Origin: Artemia franciscana | Lineage: Eukaryota; Arthropoda; Branchiopoda; Anostraca; Artemiidae | Direction: 5' to 3' | Assembly: GCF_032884065.1 (NCBI RefSeq) | Contig: NC_088883.1 | Coordinates: 31,258,568 to 31,322,567 of the forward strand | DNA: 64,000 bases | Part shown: positions 32,673 to 45,139 of the stretch, piece by piece | How positions within the stretch are numbered: position 1 is the first letter of the stretch | Layout: each line of letters opens with the position of its first letter | Position numbers and translations under genes: made by a program | The notes under the pieces: generated by a model | Databases searched by the model: none | Told to the model about the DNA's origin: nothing | Seen by the model: the letters and a program-made list of their open reading frames with translations, nothing else

Positions 32673-35219
32673 AAAAGAATTGCAATGTAAACTTCACTTT
32701 TAGCTAACAAATTATGGCACTTAGAGAAGCTCTTAGGCCGGCTTTTAGGGAAGGGATCAGATCTTCCTGGAGGGGTCGAAGCAGGTGGTTCCTCTTTGAC
32801 CCAAATACCAGGCAGAATAATTTTTTATTTGTGCTCATCAAAATCTTCAATAACTTTCGGCAGCAGGTGTTTACGGGCATTCAAGACATAGAACAACGCA
32901 TATCTATGACCCAGATCAGTAATCAATCAATCTTCAATTAAAAGCATAATTCATTGTGGAAAGAATCTAGGCGTAAATTCGTGCATGGGCACCCGCGAGT
33001 GCCGCGTAAATACGTGCATGGGCACCCACAAGGAGGGTAGACCAGACGTTTGTCCCATTGTGAAGATAAAAAGAAATGCATACCAAATCTTGTAGCATAC
33101 AATAAAATATGATTTTTCAGCAAAAACAACCTTTTTTTAAAACTTCCCCACTCAGTAATTATTTTGCGAGCATTAACCCTCCTCATCCTTTATTTGTATA
33201 TATGCCAATTTAGGTTTTCCCACAAGATTTGTGCTAAGCCTCCAGCAAAAGAGACCTTCCCAGGGAATTATTCGAAGTTGGTCCTGGAGTCATGACCCCA
33301 CTCTCTTTGAAATTGAAAAATGGCCGTAAACATGACCTTTCTCAGAATAAAATATTTTCATAAGAACATTTCTTAGTAACACTCTTCTCCCCAACTAGAA
33401 TCTTGCGTATATCCCTGTGCTTTAGGATAACCTTATGATACAACCCTTAGTGGGTAGGCAAGCATACCTGCAAAAATGAAGATGAGGCTCCCTCCCCCCG
33501 CTTCGAGCCCTCCGATGCCCATAAATACACGGGAACAACTTAAAGCATGCAAAAATACGGATATTTAGCATACACGATTATAGGAAGCGTTGATTTTAGT
33601 CAGATAGGTCTTTCGATTCAACATTCACTCTCGATAAACTATAGCAAGGCTACAAACATTCAGTTTTGTTTACCTAAAAGATCTACGTCGGGTTTATCCA
33701 TCTGAAGAGGGTCCGATTAAATTATTCATATGGTTTATGGCACAAGTTAATCTCAAAAGTTCGGACTCGACCAGTCTTAATAGCTATGTCTGCAAATAGG
33801 GACTGACATATTTTCAAACAGAGAGAGAAATATTTCACAAAAAGATAAATGGAACTTTTTGTCACTTTACCAGACAAAAAAAACACACATTTAATGAAAC
33901 AAAATTTGTCAAATTTCGCCGGCAAAAATGCTATCAGTCATGTCATGAGTGATAAGAAAGTTAAAACTATAGACAATATTTGTGTAAGTTTTTGAACATC
34001 TATCTCATCTCAGACCAATTCTTAGTAGCCCCCCCCCCTAGCAAAGTCTCCATAGATGTACTATAACACAAAAACTGGCAACCCCTCCCCAAGCCGTAGT
34101 TAGTGCTGTAAATTCATGCCTATAAATTGCATTGCCTAGCGACCACTAGCACTTCTCAAGAAACCCCTCACCCTTTCACTTATAAATAAATAAAATATGA
34201 AATAAAATATGAAGCCAAAAAGACAGCTGATTATCATACATATATACAAATCTACCATAGTTTGTTCACCTACTTATCACAATTAACCCCTCTTTTCACC
34301 TAATAGCCACCTGAGAGGGGGAAGGGTAAGTAAAGCAGAACTAGCCAGGGACAGCACCCTCATCCCTCCCTAGATAATTCCCCGTCCCCAGAGAAACATC
34401 ATTGAAAGCGAATGTGAAATTAATTTTTGACAGAAGGCAGAAGATTTGCTGGTAGAATTCTGGTATAGCAGCTTTTTGTACAGCAGAGAGCTGTTCTGTT
34501 TGGAGATTGTCAGGTTGAAGAGTTATTCTATAGCCAAGATTGAATTCAAGATTTTCAAGCATTTTCATATACGATCTTCAAGATTTCCATACATCAGATC
34601 CTTTTTTCTTGCAAGTCTTTAAAGTTTACATAGAAAAAAAACTATGTTAAAAGTTTGGATGGTATGTCTTTGTAATTTCCAGATTTAGAGCTGAATTCTA
34701 TTCCAAGTTTGAATGTTGTTCAAAGACAGAAGCTATTTTCTAACCATCTTTCAAACCTGATGAGTTGATAACACCTTCCAATCGAGGCCGTATCGAGAGG
34801 GTGGGGCGGGTTTTGAGCCCCCCCCCCCAAAAAAAATTTTGTCTCATTCCAAAAAAGCAGATAAACATATTTTTGATGCGTTTGGTTAAGATTATCTTTG
34901 TACCCCTCCACCATCGAACAAAAATCCTGGATCCATCCTTGCCTCGAACACCCTTATTTGGGTTGTAGATAAATGTATGTAGGTTTTAATCACCTAGCGA
35001 AAAGAAACTCTGGCTACATGAAAAGTCACTGTCCAGGATAGTGAAGGGGCAGAGGTGGGTACTTGAAAACACCTTCCAATGCCATGATCTAGAGACTCAA
35101 ACCAATTTTGCAAAGATGACAAAAAGAAGCTGCAGTAGAGTTTTCCCGCTTCTCCTCTAGGGCACTGACTCTGTTTTGTTTGTTTTTTTTGTTGTTGTTT
35201 CTTCTTTGCGAAATTAAAA
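32673..35219. other. Unassigned sequence between repeats
   Basis: A 75-codon plus-strand frame at 32714-32941 and a minus-strand frame at 34341-34568 show no recognised motif. A short direct repeat (CGTGCATGGGCACCC) occurs at 32980-33030. A probable family D copy with a CCCCCCCCCC run lies at 34789-34935. No host exon is recognised. Confidence 0.35.
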
Positions 35220-35441
35220 ACAAATAAACGTTCAAATGGGGATAAATCCCTTTATTTAAAACAGGTACAAAAGTATCATTTCGATCACATATACAGCGAT
35301 CGTCATCAGTAGGAATACTAATGATAATTTAAACTTTCTACTGATGACGATCGATGTATATGTGATCTAAATATCTAGACTTTTGTACCAGTCTTCATTG
35401 TCTAAACTAATGGATTTATCCCTGTTTGAACGTTTATTTGT
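35220..35441. mobile_element. Inverted-repeat element (MITE-like), 222 bp
   Basis: The terminal arms ACAAATAAACGTTCAAATGG / inverted GTTTGAACGTTTATTTGT continue inward (GGATAAATCC / GGATTTATCC; GATCACATATACA / TGTATATGTGATC; CGATCGTCATCAGTAG / CTACTGATGACGATCG) around a short AT-rich centre. Non-coding. Confidence 0.8.
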
Positions 35442-36239
35442 TCGTCATAGAAAGGCAGTGTGGTCTAAGAAAAGGACACTATTTTGGGATGATTAATTGG
35501 AAAACTGGGGATGTCTAAAGAATTTTTATAATAATCAATGATAATAATTTCCCTGTTTCACAAAACAATTCCACCGTCATCCTTTATTTTCAAAATAAAA
35601 GAAATCAAATCTTAGCTTGATGTTTATCGTGTAAACACATTACTTGGAACTTAAATTATGCTAGAACTTAGGACTTTCATATTTGCATGCATTTGTTCAG
35701 TATTATGTATGCCCATTTGCGAATCTTCAGCATTTTTATTGAGGGGGGGGCAAGAGGGGCCCAAATACAGATGTATAGTAATTTTAACTACAATATTGGG
35801 GCAACTGCTCAAGTCTGCTTTTCCTTTACTCTAGGGCACTGGGATCAGGTTGATTTGACCAAGTGTCTTTTCTTTGATTCTTCCAACATATGTTGAAGTT
35901 CATGCTTTGACATGCGTATAAAACCAAGCACAAACACAACGAACCCCCTCTATATCCTAAATTTTCTTAAATTTCAGGACACTTCTTTTTCAAATTATCT
36001 AAAAATTATATACCCCCACGCCCTCAGAAAAATTCTACAAAGACACCTGATCACCTTTATAATTTAAAACAATCAATTCATAAAAGCGTTGAGAATCCAG
36101 TTGCAATCAGGACTGCTAGCTGGAATCAGAATTTGTCTCAGAATTTGATAAAAATGTCATTATCCCACAAGAGGTTTAAAGATTCTATGAAGATGTATTA
36201 TTTATCGTCACAGAATTGTGTTCTGTGTGAATGATTAAA
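35442..36239. other. Unassigned sequence
   Basis: AT-rich, with no exon or repeat recognised apart from a short G run at 35741-35749. Confidence 0.4.
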
Positions 36240-36518
36240 TAAAAAAAAACAAGTTTTTTCAACTGAAAGTAAGGAGCGACATTAAAACTTAAAACGAACA
36301 GAAATTACTTCGTATATGAAAGGGGCTGCTTCCTCATCAACGCTCCGCTCTTTACGCTAAAGTTTGACTCTTCCTCTCAACTCTTCTTTTTAAAACAGTA
36401 AAAAACTTTAGCGTAAAGAGCGGGGCGTTGATGAGGAAGCAGCCCCTTTCATATACGAAGTAATTTCTGTTCTAATGTCGCTCCTTACTTTCAGTTGGAA
36501 AAAACTTGTTTTTTTTAT
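36240..36518. repeat. Foldback (hairpin) block at the end of family B copy 5
   Basis: Arms start CAAGTTTTTTCAACTGAAAG and end in CTTTCAGTTGGAAAAAACTT. The inner arms, with TATGAAAGGGGCTGCTTCCT and its complement, pair with about one mismatch in 55 bp. The loop is about 45 bp. The right arm lacks a short TCGTTTTAAGTTT segment. Confidence 0.85.
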
Positions 36519-37935
36519 ATAATTTCTGAACATTTTTGAATCAATGCATGTTTTGATTTTGGCTTTCCGCAGAGGAATAATTAAAACGAAATTTGTATAT
36601 TTTCTTTTTTTGGCTAAATGGCTTTCTCATAATTTTGATCGGATGATTTGAGAAAAAAAGAGCGGTGAGGAAGCCTAGTTGCCCTCCAATTTTTTGGTTA
36701 ATTAAAAAGGCAACTAGAACTTTTAATTTTTTACGAATCTTTTTATTAGTAAAAGATATACGTAACTTATAAATTAGCTTACGTAAAGAATTTTTTATTC
36801 TCATGTTTTTATTACACATATGAGAGGGTTCGCCCCCTCGTCAGTACCTCTCTCTTTACACTAAATCTTAAATTTTGTCCCAATTTATTAAGAATGACCC
36901 CTGAATCACAAAAGCCGTAGAATAAATAGTTGACATTACTAAAAATACTTTAGCGTAAAGTACGAGGTATTAGGAGGAGGTGAGCCCCTCATATGGGTAA
37001 TAATTTATGTCTTTTTAAGTTTTAATGCTGCTCCTTACTTCCAGCTGAAAAAAAAAAACTTTTTCATATTTATTTTTTCATTGTTTTTTTTTTAAATAAT
37101 GCTAGTAAATCCTGCGCCCCCTTCATGGAAATTTTCTTCCCCCATAACAAATTCCTCGGTGAAAAGTTCCCCCAGTATATCCCCCTCTTCTCAACCCCTC
37201 CCCCAACCAAAAAAAATCTCCTGAAAACGCCTGTACACTTCCCAATAACCATTACTATATGTAAGCACTGGTCAAAGTTTGTAACTTGTAGCCCCTCCCA
37301 CGGGGACTGTGGAGGAGTAAGTCGTCTCCAAAGACATAGTTATTAGGTTTTTCGACTACGCTGAATAAAATGGCTATGTCAGAATTTTGATCCGTTGACT
37401 TTGGGGAAATAATTAGCGTGGGAGGGGGCCTAGGTGCCCTCCAATTTTTTTGGTCACTTAAAAAGGGCACTAGAACGTTTCATTTCTGTTAGAATGAGCC
37501 CTCTCGCAACATTCTAGGACAACTGGGTCGAAACGATCACCCCTCGAAAAAAAACAAACAAACAAACAAACAAATAAACACGCATCCGTGATCTGCCTTC
37601 TGGCAAAAAATACAAAATTCCACATTTTTGTAGATAGGAGCTTGAAACTTCTACAGTAGGGTTCTCTGATACGCTGAATCTGATGGTGTAATTTTCGTTA
37701 AGATTCTATGACTTTTAGGGGGTGTTTCCCCCTATTTTCTAAAATAAGGCAAATTTTCTCAGGCTCGTAACTTTTGATGCGTATAACTAAACTTGATGAT
37801 ATTTATATATTTAAAATCAGCATTAAAATGCGATTCTTTTGATGTAGCTATTGGTATCAAAATTCCATTTTTTAGAGTTTTGGTTTCTATTGAGCCGGGT
37901 CGCTCCTTACTACAGTTCGTTACCACAAACTGTTT
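36240..37935 (-). mobile_element. Family B element, copy 5, with terminal foldback
   Basis: The minus strand begins CAAACAGTTTGTGGTAACGA at 37935, then TAGTAAGGAGCGACCCGGCT, and runs to the foldback at 36240-36518. It is a near-complete reverse complement of the 26.6-28.3 kb copy, including the GGAGGGGCTACAAGTTAC-type patch and the AAAGGGCACTAGAAC segment. Non-coding. Confidence 0.7.
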
Positions 37936-40806
37936 GAAAATCTTGGGGTTAAATGCATTCTAAATTAGGTCATGGGAAAATGTTCAGAAGCATCCCTCTC
38001 CACCCTTCCCTAGTCAATGGACATTATACCTTTGAGAAACGGTGACAAACTTGAAGAACAAAAGGTATACATGATAGCACTGCAATGATTTAGTACATTG
38101 TATAAAAGGAGTTGTACACAATATTTCTCACTAGTATAACATATACCTAGAAGACGACCCAAAAAGATACCGAGTTAACATCCTTTTAAGCTTCCTTCAG
38201 GTGAATACACGTAAAATTTTGAATAACAGTAAATAACAGTAATAATAACAGTATAATAACAGTATAATAACAGTAAATATCACGACAGTGACGTAAGGAT
38301 TTTAAAAATGTCTAGGTTGGGCACGGCCCGAAATGGGTTGGGAGCCACTGCCCTAGAGTAAACGAAAAGCAGACTTAAGCCAAAAATTAAAAAAAAAAAA
38401 ATTCTTTACAATGTTAAGACAGGTAGGCATAGAGATATGTATCTTTTATACAATTTCTAAGCCTTAGAAATAGAAAAGAAGTTGCAGATGGAGCTTAGAA
38501 ACACCTTATTCAGTCATGCTTTAGGCTCTGGATTCACTGAATCTAGTGCACCTAGTTTCCAAGATAGCAAAAAGTATCTCATCTACAATTTCACTTCCTA
38601 GGGTTGTATCTAGGCCCAATCAGAAGAGGGGCGAGTGAGCTGGGATGCAATGCCCATATTTGCAGTTTTTATATTTGGAAATAACACTAGGCCCAATGAT
38701 AAATAGATTTCAATTGCTCACTTACCTGCAAATCCTAGACCAGTGTCATGGCAATAATTCACTAACACAAAGAGGGGGGGGTATTTTCAAAAATAGGGGT
38801 GGACAATTTTTGTCAATGAAAATACCAAAGGTAAAGACCTAGTTAAAATTCTTGTTATCTTGGAAAGTAGCTGAGCTACCTGAATGAAACTTCCAGAAAT
38901 GAGCAGAGGGCCTGAAATAATAGCCAAACAATGTGTTATCAAGCTACTACAGATTGTCGGATAATAGGATAAAATAGTTTGAAGATCTTCAAACGGATAA
39001 CAGATAGACATATCTAATAAAAAATGAACTAACATCATTTTTATACAATCCTAATGGGGGGGGGGGGGGGTATTAAGGCCATGTTTGCTTCTCACTCAAT
39101 TGGATTATCTGTCTTAGCCTTTTCTACAATTAGCCATGGCTTGGTACCCACAACTATTCCATTTTAATTCAAAAATCAACGGACTCGGTCGTTTATCACA
39201 TGATATCACAGCCTATTATCAAATGATAATAGGATTATAGGATACAAAGGTGTTATCAAGCTACTACAATGGAGCCTCAATATAACGAATTCCTTGAGGA
39301 ATTAAAGTTTTCAATTCCCTTTGAAGTTCCCTATTTCTACAATGTTAGTTTTACCTCTACATATCAAAGTTAATTAGGATAAAAACCTCAATATAATAAG
39401 ATTTGATGGCTTTTACACCAGTAAAAGCCGTCAAATCCCCTCTATATAAAAACCTTTAAAAAATATCAACAACCTTTCAAAAAAATTTGAAATATTTCAA
39501 AAAAAATTTCAAATGAAGACATTTGTGTGATGACCCAGTAATGCAATTAATCTCTATGCTAGATTGACGACTAAAAGTCACATTATACGACTGGAAGCCA
39601 CAGGGCAACGTCCCACATTGATACCACTGGGCTGGTGGCCTTATCTCTTAGCTCTGGCTAAGTTAGGCCAAGCCTGTAGACCTAATTTCTAGCTCAACCA
39701 ATTAGAGGTTGGCTGATCTAGAAATTAAGTATTTTTTTAATCTAAGAGAGGAAGGGCAATTTATTTTAACTCTCCAATGAAAACACCAAACAAAAGGGTG
39801 GCTTTGGTCAACACATACAAGATTCAATAATTGGCATGGCATAGAATAGGGACAAGGGGAACATACTATTAAATTCCTTTTGTATGCTCTTTCTCAAATA
39901 TAATAACCAATTCACTGGTAAATACACCCCTCCCCAATGGTCCCATATACAGCCCAAGGCAGGGGCGGAGCAAGGGACGGGGTTAGCCCTCCTGTCAAAC
40001 GTTTTTTTTTCTTGTTATACATTGCTATTAGGAGGCAAAGCTTATGTCCTGGAAAATTAGTTAAGTATACATTTCAGACGAGTTTTAAGCTTGATGACGA
40101 TGGTCCTTGCAGTGGCCCTTGGACCTATTATAGTGGCGCATAAAAACCGTGGTAAGTCCACTTGTCGTATCCCTCCTGGTAATCTGAAATTAGTAAGTCC
40201 CAAAAACTCAGAATTCGTGGAGCATTGGAATGATTGGGGCACCGTAGTGCCCGAAGACTTAGATTAGTGGTCTGGGAGCCAATTAGGTTTATAGACACTG
40301 GGAAAAGAATATTCCACGAGAGACTTTGGATCATTCAGCTACAATACAATACCCAAGCGGAGGCTAGTAGTGGCCATGGTAGCACTGTGCCACACATGCT
40401 GGTGCCACCAAACCATTAAAATTATCTTAATAATTCTAATTTTTTAATGTGATTTAAAAACTTTTTTTTAGAAATTCACCTCCAGAATCATAACTTTGTA
40501 TATCTTAAAATGTCTCATGGAAAAAAACTATTTAGAGATCCTCTCTGAGATTGTATTTTGCCACTGTGGGATTCCGGACTAAAAAGCAAAGATGCAAACT
40601 TCGCTACCCAACAGTTTTCAGAGACAGTTTTCTAAGATAATGAGAGGTTCCAATGAGAGAACATTGATTCCATGCAAAACACAGGCATGTTTATGGCCAC
40701 ATACACAGAAGAGGTTCCAAACATGAAAAAGTATTTAAATGGAGAACATATGCTTTAAGTTAAGGAAAGCAGAAAACTTTTGAAGCTGTTAGTATCTAGA
40801 CCATTT
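37936..40806. other. Unassigned sequence with fragments of repeat family C
   Basis: Fragments of family C (tags such as TCTTGGAAAGTAGCTGAG) occur near 38560-38610 and 38850-38930. A G14 run lies near 39057-39070. A stretch at 39930-40420 has several short open frames on both strands but no recognised protein; its start resembles other G-rich low-complexity element ends in the window. Confidence 0.35.
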
Positions 40807-40940
40807 TTTAAAGCCACTTTCATTGACAGAAAAGAACTAACATGTCGTAGGCACAAAGACTTTGGAAAACTATCAATTAACAAAACCATTCAAAATGGAG
40901 AAGGCAACTTCAGAGCTTTACTCAGATTTGGATTTAATCT

Positions 40941-41512
40941 GGCAATACTGCTTTGAAGGGTCACCTGGGAAAAGCAGGGGGAAATGCAACTTATCCAAGT
41001 TGACAAACTTAAAACAAGATCATTTCATCACTTAACAACATCGTTTTGAAAAAAAAAAACTTGTGGAGAACGTGTAAGATGTTCAGTATTTTGTTGTTGT
41101 CAATGAATTAGTTTGTTGCTGTCAATGATTTAGCTGTTTTCGAGGAATTGACAGATGTGCATCTTATAGTCCAAATGAATAGAAAAGTTCTTGCAGTTCA
41201 TTCATGTTACTGATATATCTGAAAAGGGATTGGCAATACTACTTTGAAGGGTCACCTGGGAAAAGCAGGGGGAAATGCAACTTATTTAAGTTGACAAACT
41301 CAGAAGAAGATCATTTCATCACTTGTCAACATCGTTTTGAAAAAAAAAAAACTTGTGGAGAACATGAAAGATATTCAGTAATTTGTTGTTGTCAATGATT
41401 TAGGTTGTTTTCCAGGAATTGACAGATGTGCATCTTATAGCCCAAATGAATAGAAAAGTTCTTGCAGTTCATTCCTGTTGCTGATATATCTGAAAAGGGA
41501 TTGGCAATACTA
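40941..41512 (+). repeat. Direct duplication of about 291 bp inside the hAT remnant
   Basis: GGCAATACT-CTTTGAAGGGTC occurs at 40941 and 41232, and the next 250 bp repeat in order (GGGGGAAATGCAACTTAT, AAACTTGTGGAGAACGTG, TTGACAGATGTGCATCTTAT). A third start at 41503 breaks off after GGCAATACTA. Confidence 0.85.
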
Positions 41513-42119
41513 TAAATAATCTTACTTTTCATCCCCAATTCATGGCAGGTAAATGATATGGTGCTGTAGGGGTGAAGAGTAGAAGTATTAAGGGAGTTCA
41601 AGCCCTTATATAGGAAAAGCATTCTAAAGCCTTGGATCTACATCAGGAAGTCCAAAATTATAAGGGTGGTACAACTGAAGGTGTTTATAATTATTTTTTT
41701 TAATACCCCTAAAAGACAAGCAGTTTGTACTGCACAAATTGAAAGAAGAGAAAATGACAACCGAAGAAAGATTAAACCAAATGAATTGTGCACCACATGT
41801 TGGACTGACTGCCACAATTGTGTGCAATTATTTGTGGAGTTGCTTCATCCAATACTATCAGCCTTAGACAAAATCAAATCCTGGATTGATAAGAAAGCTG
41901 CTATTGAGGTTCAGGTTTTGCTGCAGTGGCTCAAGTTCAATTAAAAAAAAATGATGTAAAAGTGAGCCTCTCTGTAGTCAAGTGTGTCTTTTCCCAGATT
42001 TTGCCATTAAGTTTGTACTTGGAAAGATAATTTTGGCCTTCCTGATACTGTAAAGTCTGCAATAGAAATTAATAGCATCCTGAAATGAGGCAGATATCCC
42101 ACTTTCACCTATTTTTACG

Positions 42120-42557
42120 AAACTTAGTGACATATGTGAACATTTGCAGATCCCTGTTTTAAGACCAAAATGCAAAAACTTAGTGACTTAGTGGAATGCA
42201 AAAAGGCAAAACTAAGTGACTTAGTGACATATGTGAACATTTGCAGATCCCTGTTTTAAGACCAAAATGCAAAAACTTAGTGACTTAGTGGAATGCAAAA
42301 AGGCAAAACTTAGTGACTTAGTGACATATGTGAACATTTGCAGATCCCTGTTTTAAGACCAAAATGCAAAAACTTAGTGACTTAGTGGAATGCAAAAAGG
42401 CAAAACTTAGTGACTTAGTGACATATGTGAACATTTGCAGATCCCTGTTTTAAGACCAAAATGCAAAAACTTAGTGACATAGTGGAATGCAAAAAGGCAA
42501 AACTTAGTGACTTAGTGACATATGTGAACATTTGCAGATCCCTGTTTTAAGACCAAA
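42120..42557 (+). repeat. 97 bp tandem array inside hAT transposase coding sequence
   Basis: CAGATCCCTG occurs at 42147, 42244, 42341, 42438 and 42535, exactly 97 bp apart. The first unit continues the transposase frame (KLSDICEHLQIPVLRPK), and the last unit passes directly into TVGQQIMRHN. The intervening units carry stops because 97 is not a multiple of three. Confidence 0.95.
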
Positions 42558-42769
42558 AACAGTAGGACAGCAAATAATGAGACACAATGCTTTGGCCATC
42601 TCATTTGAGGACTACTGCTGGATGTCACTATTTATTCTTTTCCTTTGAAAACTCTACCCAGGCTTTTGCCTGAAAGATTGAATTGCACCAGAACATATAA
42701 TCACCTTTCCAGAAATACAAAGCAAATATGTTTCTTTGATTAAAATGTGTGGTTCAAATGGTTGTCAGG

Positions 42770-44175
42770 GCAAAATTCTAGATTAGGGGTTTCTTGGTAT
42801 CTTGAAAGGTAGTTGAGTTAGGTGAATGGATCTTCTAGTCCATGAATCCAGGGCCTGAAATACATTTTAAGGATGTATTGCTAAGCTACTATCTCTACCT
42901 TATCTTTACCTTAATTTGACTTTGGAGAAATATTAAGGTCCATACTGGATCTGTTTTACTCTGTGTTAATGATGGCAATGTAATGTCATAGCATTAAAAC
43001 CCAGTAGACATGCCATAAGAGAGATTTCCTGGAGATGCAACATAAGCCCACTTGGTAACAGTGACCACAAGGTAGGCATGATCCATAAGAACCATTTCCC
43101 AGTGGTTTAGAGTTGACACTACTGCACAACAGCAACTTCAAATAGAGTCTGGTACCCAAAGCAACTTTGTTACCCTAGGGTTTAGAAGATTGCATAGATA
43201 ATATTCATCTAAATTTTGACAAAAGACATTTTAGCTTAATTATAGGTTTTCTATATCTGTTCATTGGCTTTAATTTTAGAAAATTCTAGTCAATTGACTT
43301 CTTGCTATCTTGGAAGGGGTTAGGTTAGGAAATGGTCTACAGGCTAAAGTATGTCCTGGGAGGGTATTTTGAATTACCTACCTCCACTCCTTCTCCCTCT
43401 AGAAGGCCCTGAAATTTGCCTACATGACAGGTCTATAAATATTGAAATTTTGACAAAACAACATTTTACCTTAATTTTCAGTTACTAATTGCTTTTTCTC
43501 TGCCTTTAGTTCTGAAAATGCAATTCCTGTTATTTGAGTAGAATTTTTAGTCATATCAATGTTTTTTTTCAAAATTTTGGAAATGTATTTGCATATCTTT
43601 AAAACCTTATAAAATGGAAGTGAGCAAAGTTATGAAGCTGAAAACAATTTTATTGTACTTCAATTAAGCAGAAGATCTATTTTGCAAGGTTTCACTTTTA
43701 TAACACACATATATTTAAATTTCAGGGCCCTCTAGAGGGAGAAGGAGTGGAGGTAGTTGCTTCAAAATACCTTCCTGGGACATACTTCAGTTTGTAGATT
43801 CATCCCTGAAAGTTTCATTTTCCTAACCTAAAGCCTTTCTGAAATAGCAAGAAGTCAATTAACTAGAATTTTACTAAATTCTGAGCTATATCAATATTTT
43901 TTTCAAAATTTAGGAAATGTATTTGCATATCTTTAAAACCTTATAAATTGGGATTGAGCAAAGTTGTGAAGCTGGAAACAGGTTTCACTCAACAAACATA
44001 TTTTTAAAGGTCATCAAAGGTCAGGATCCTCTAGAAGGAGAGGGAGTGGGGGTAGGTACTTCAAAATGCCTTCCTGTGACATACTTTAGCCTTTAGACCC
44101 ATCCCTGAAAGTTTCATTTTCCTAACCTAATCCCTTTCCGAGATAGCAAAAAGTCACTAAACTAGAATTTTACCC
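42770..44175. repeat. Cluster of dispersed repeat family C, direct and inverted copies
   Basis: The unit contains CTTCCTGGGACATACTT, CCCTGAAAGTTTCATTTTCC and TAGCAAGAAGTCAATTAACT, next to CCTCTAGAGGGAGAAGGAGT. Copies lie at about 43725-43870 and 44027-44170 (same direction, within a direct duplication of about 333 bp starting 43563 and 43898) and inverted at 43290-43410, with a weaker copy near 42770-42870. Another copy lies in the ATP synthase intron at 52868-53070. Nature unknown; no protein. Confidence 0.7.
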
Positions 44176-45139
44176 TTTTTGTTAGGGAGGGGGCTTCAAA
44201 CCCTAGCCCCTACTCTGAAAACAGAATTGGGTTCTTTTCTATAATTTTACCATATGCCTACTTTTTAATTTGGACATCTGTCTGAGGTTAGGTACTGATA
44301 GAGTACTTGGGGTTTTACCCTAAGCCTAGATACACCTGCATTAGGCCCAGGTAGATTGTCTCTGCCCATCCTAAAAACAGTTTATATTATCCCCAGAAGA
44401 TTTTTCTGGCTACCCTTCTTAACCAATGAAAGTCTAAAAATAAAAGATAAATAATAATACCCTTAGGCCTACTTTACGATATATCCACAATGATTTTATT
44501 AACCAGTAGTGATATCATCTTTCATTCCCTATTTCATTGAACTTTTAAGATCATTTTATATAATAGGCTTGTTTTAGTAAATTAGGCTAAAAACTCAAAC
44601 AAGCGCTATTCAATGGGACTGTAAGGTGAGGAGGAGGTGCATTTGCAAGTGAACTGGTAGAATTGATATGTTATTTGATAAGAGCATAGGCTACAAAAAA
44701 GAATAAAGTAGCTTGGTATGTTCACCTTGTCCATATGTTGGCTATGGAATCTTGAATTATATTAACTGTATTTTTTCTAAGAAAATACCAATAAGAAGTA
44801 TTTTCCAATCTAATATAATCATATATATTATTTAATATAATCTAAGGGTACGACTCTCCTCCCTCCTGTTGGTATTACTGAAACTAATGAGGACAATATT
44901 CTAATTACACATATAAGATAACTTACAGGTAATATAAAAAGAAACGATAGTAGAATTATAGTTAACATCCTCAATACAATATCCATTTTGTTTCTTTTTC
45001 TACATTAAACTATCTTTGTTTTCAAAACCTAAATAATTTCCATACACCTGAAGATCTAATTAATACTGAACTGAATCAGTATGTTAATTAGCCTGGAGCA
45101 TGAACCCTCAGGCTAAATTTCACTGCCAGCGAGCACTAC
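44176..45139. other. AT-rich sequence, nothing recognised
   Basis: No exon or element boundary is visible. TATATTATTTAATATAATCT-type dyads lie near 44808-44845. Confidence 0.4.

Larger units (their letters stand above)
40807..42700 (+). pseudogene. Decayed hAT transposase (ZMYM1/THAP0-like)
   Basis: Broken plus-strand frames carry hAT transposase blocks in the expected order: KELTCRRHKDFGKLSINK and NFRALLRFG (40830-40935), KKTCGEHERYSVI (41345-41390), then LKVFIIIFFNTPKRQAV and ELCTTCWTDCHNCVQLF with LLHPILSALDKIKSW (41670-41910), KLSDICEHLQIPVLRPK (42114-42164), and TVGQQIMRHNALAISFEDY with SLFILFL (42559-42650). These resemble the 'CRRH-D-G-LS…NFRALL', 'LC-TRW-RHD', 'VGRQ-MR-N' and 'EYYRRS-FIPFLD' blocks of the hAT proteins annotated as zinc finger MYM-type 1-like or 52 kDa repressor-like. 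Stops and frameshifts, a 291 bp duplication and a 97 bp array interrupt it, so it is inactive. Terminal repeats were not located. Confidence 0.65.

Noticed and set aside
34341..34568. Minus-strand frame KMLENLEFNLGYRITLQPDN…
   Set aside because: No known motif, no splice sites in phase, and simple internal repetition (AATCTTGAA) explains part of it.
41392..42175. Minus-strand frames over 41392-42175
   Set aside because: Shadows of the plus-strand hAT transposase remnant.
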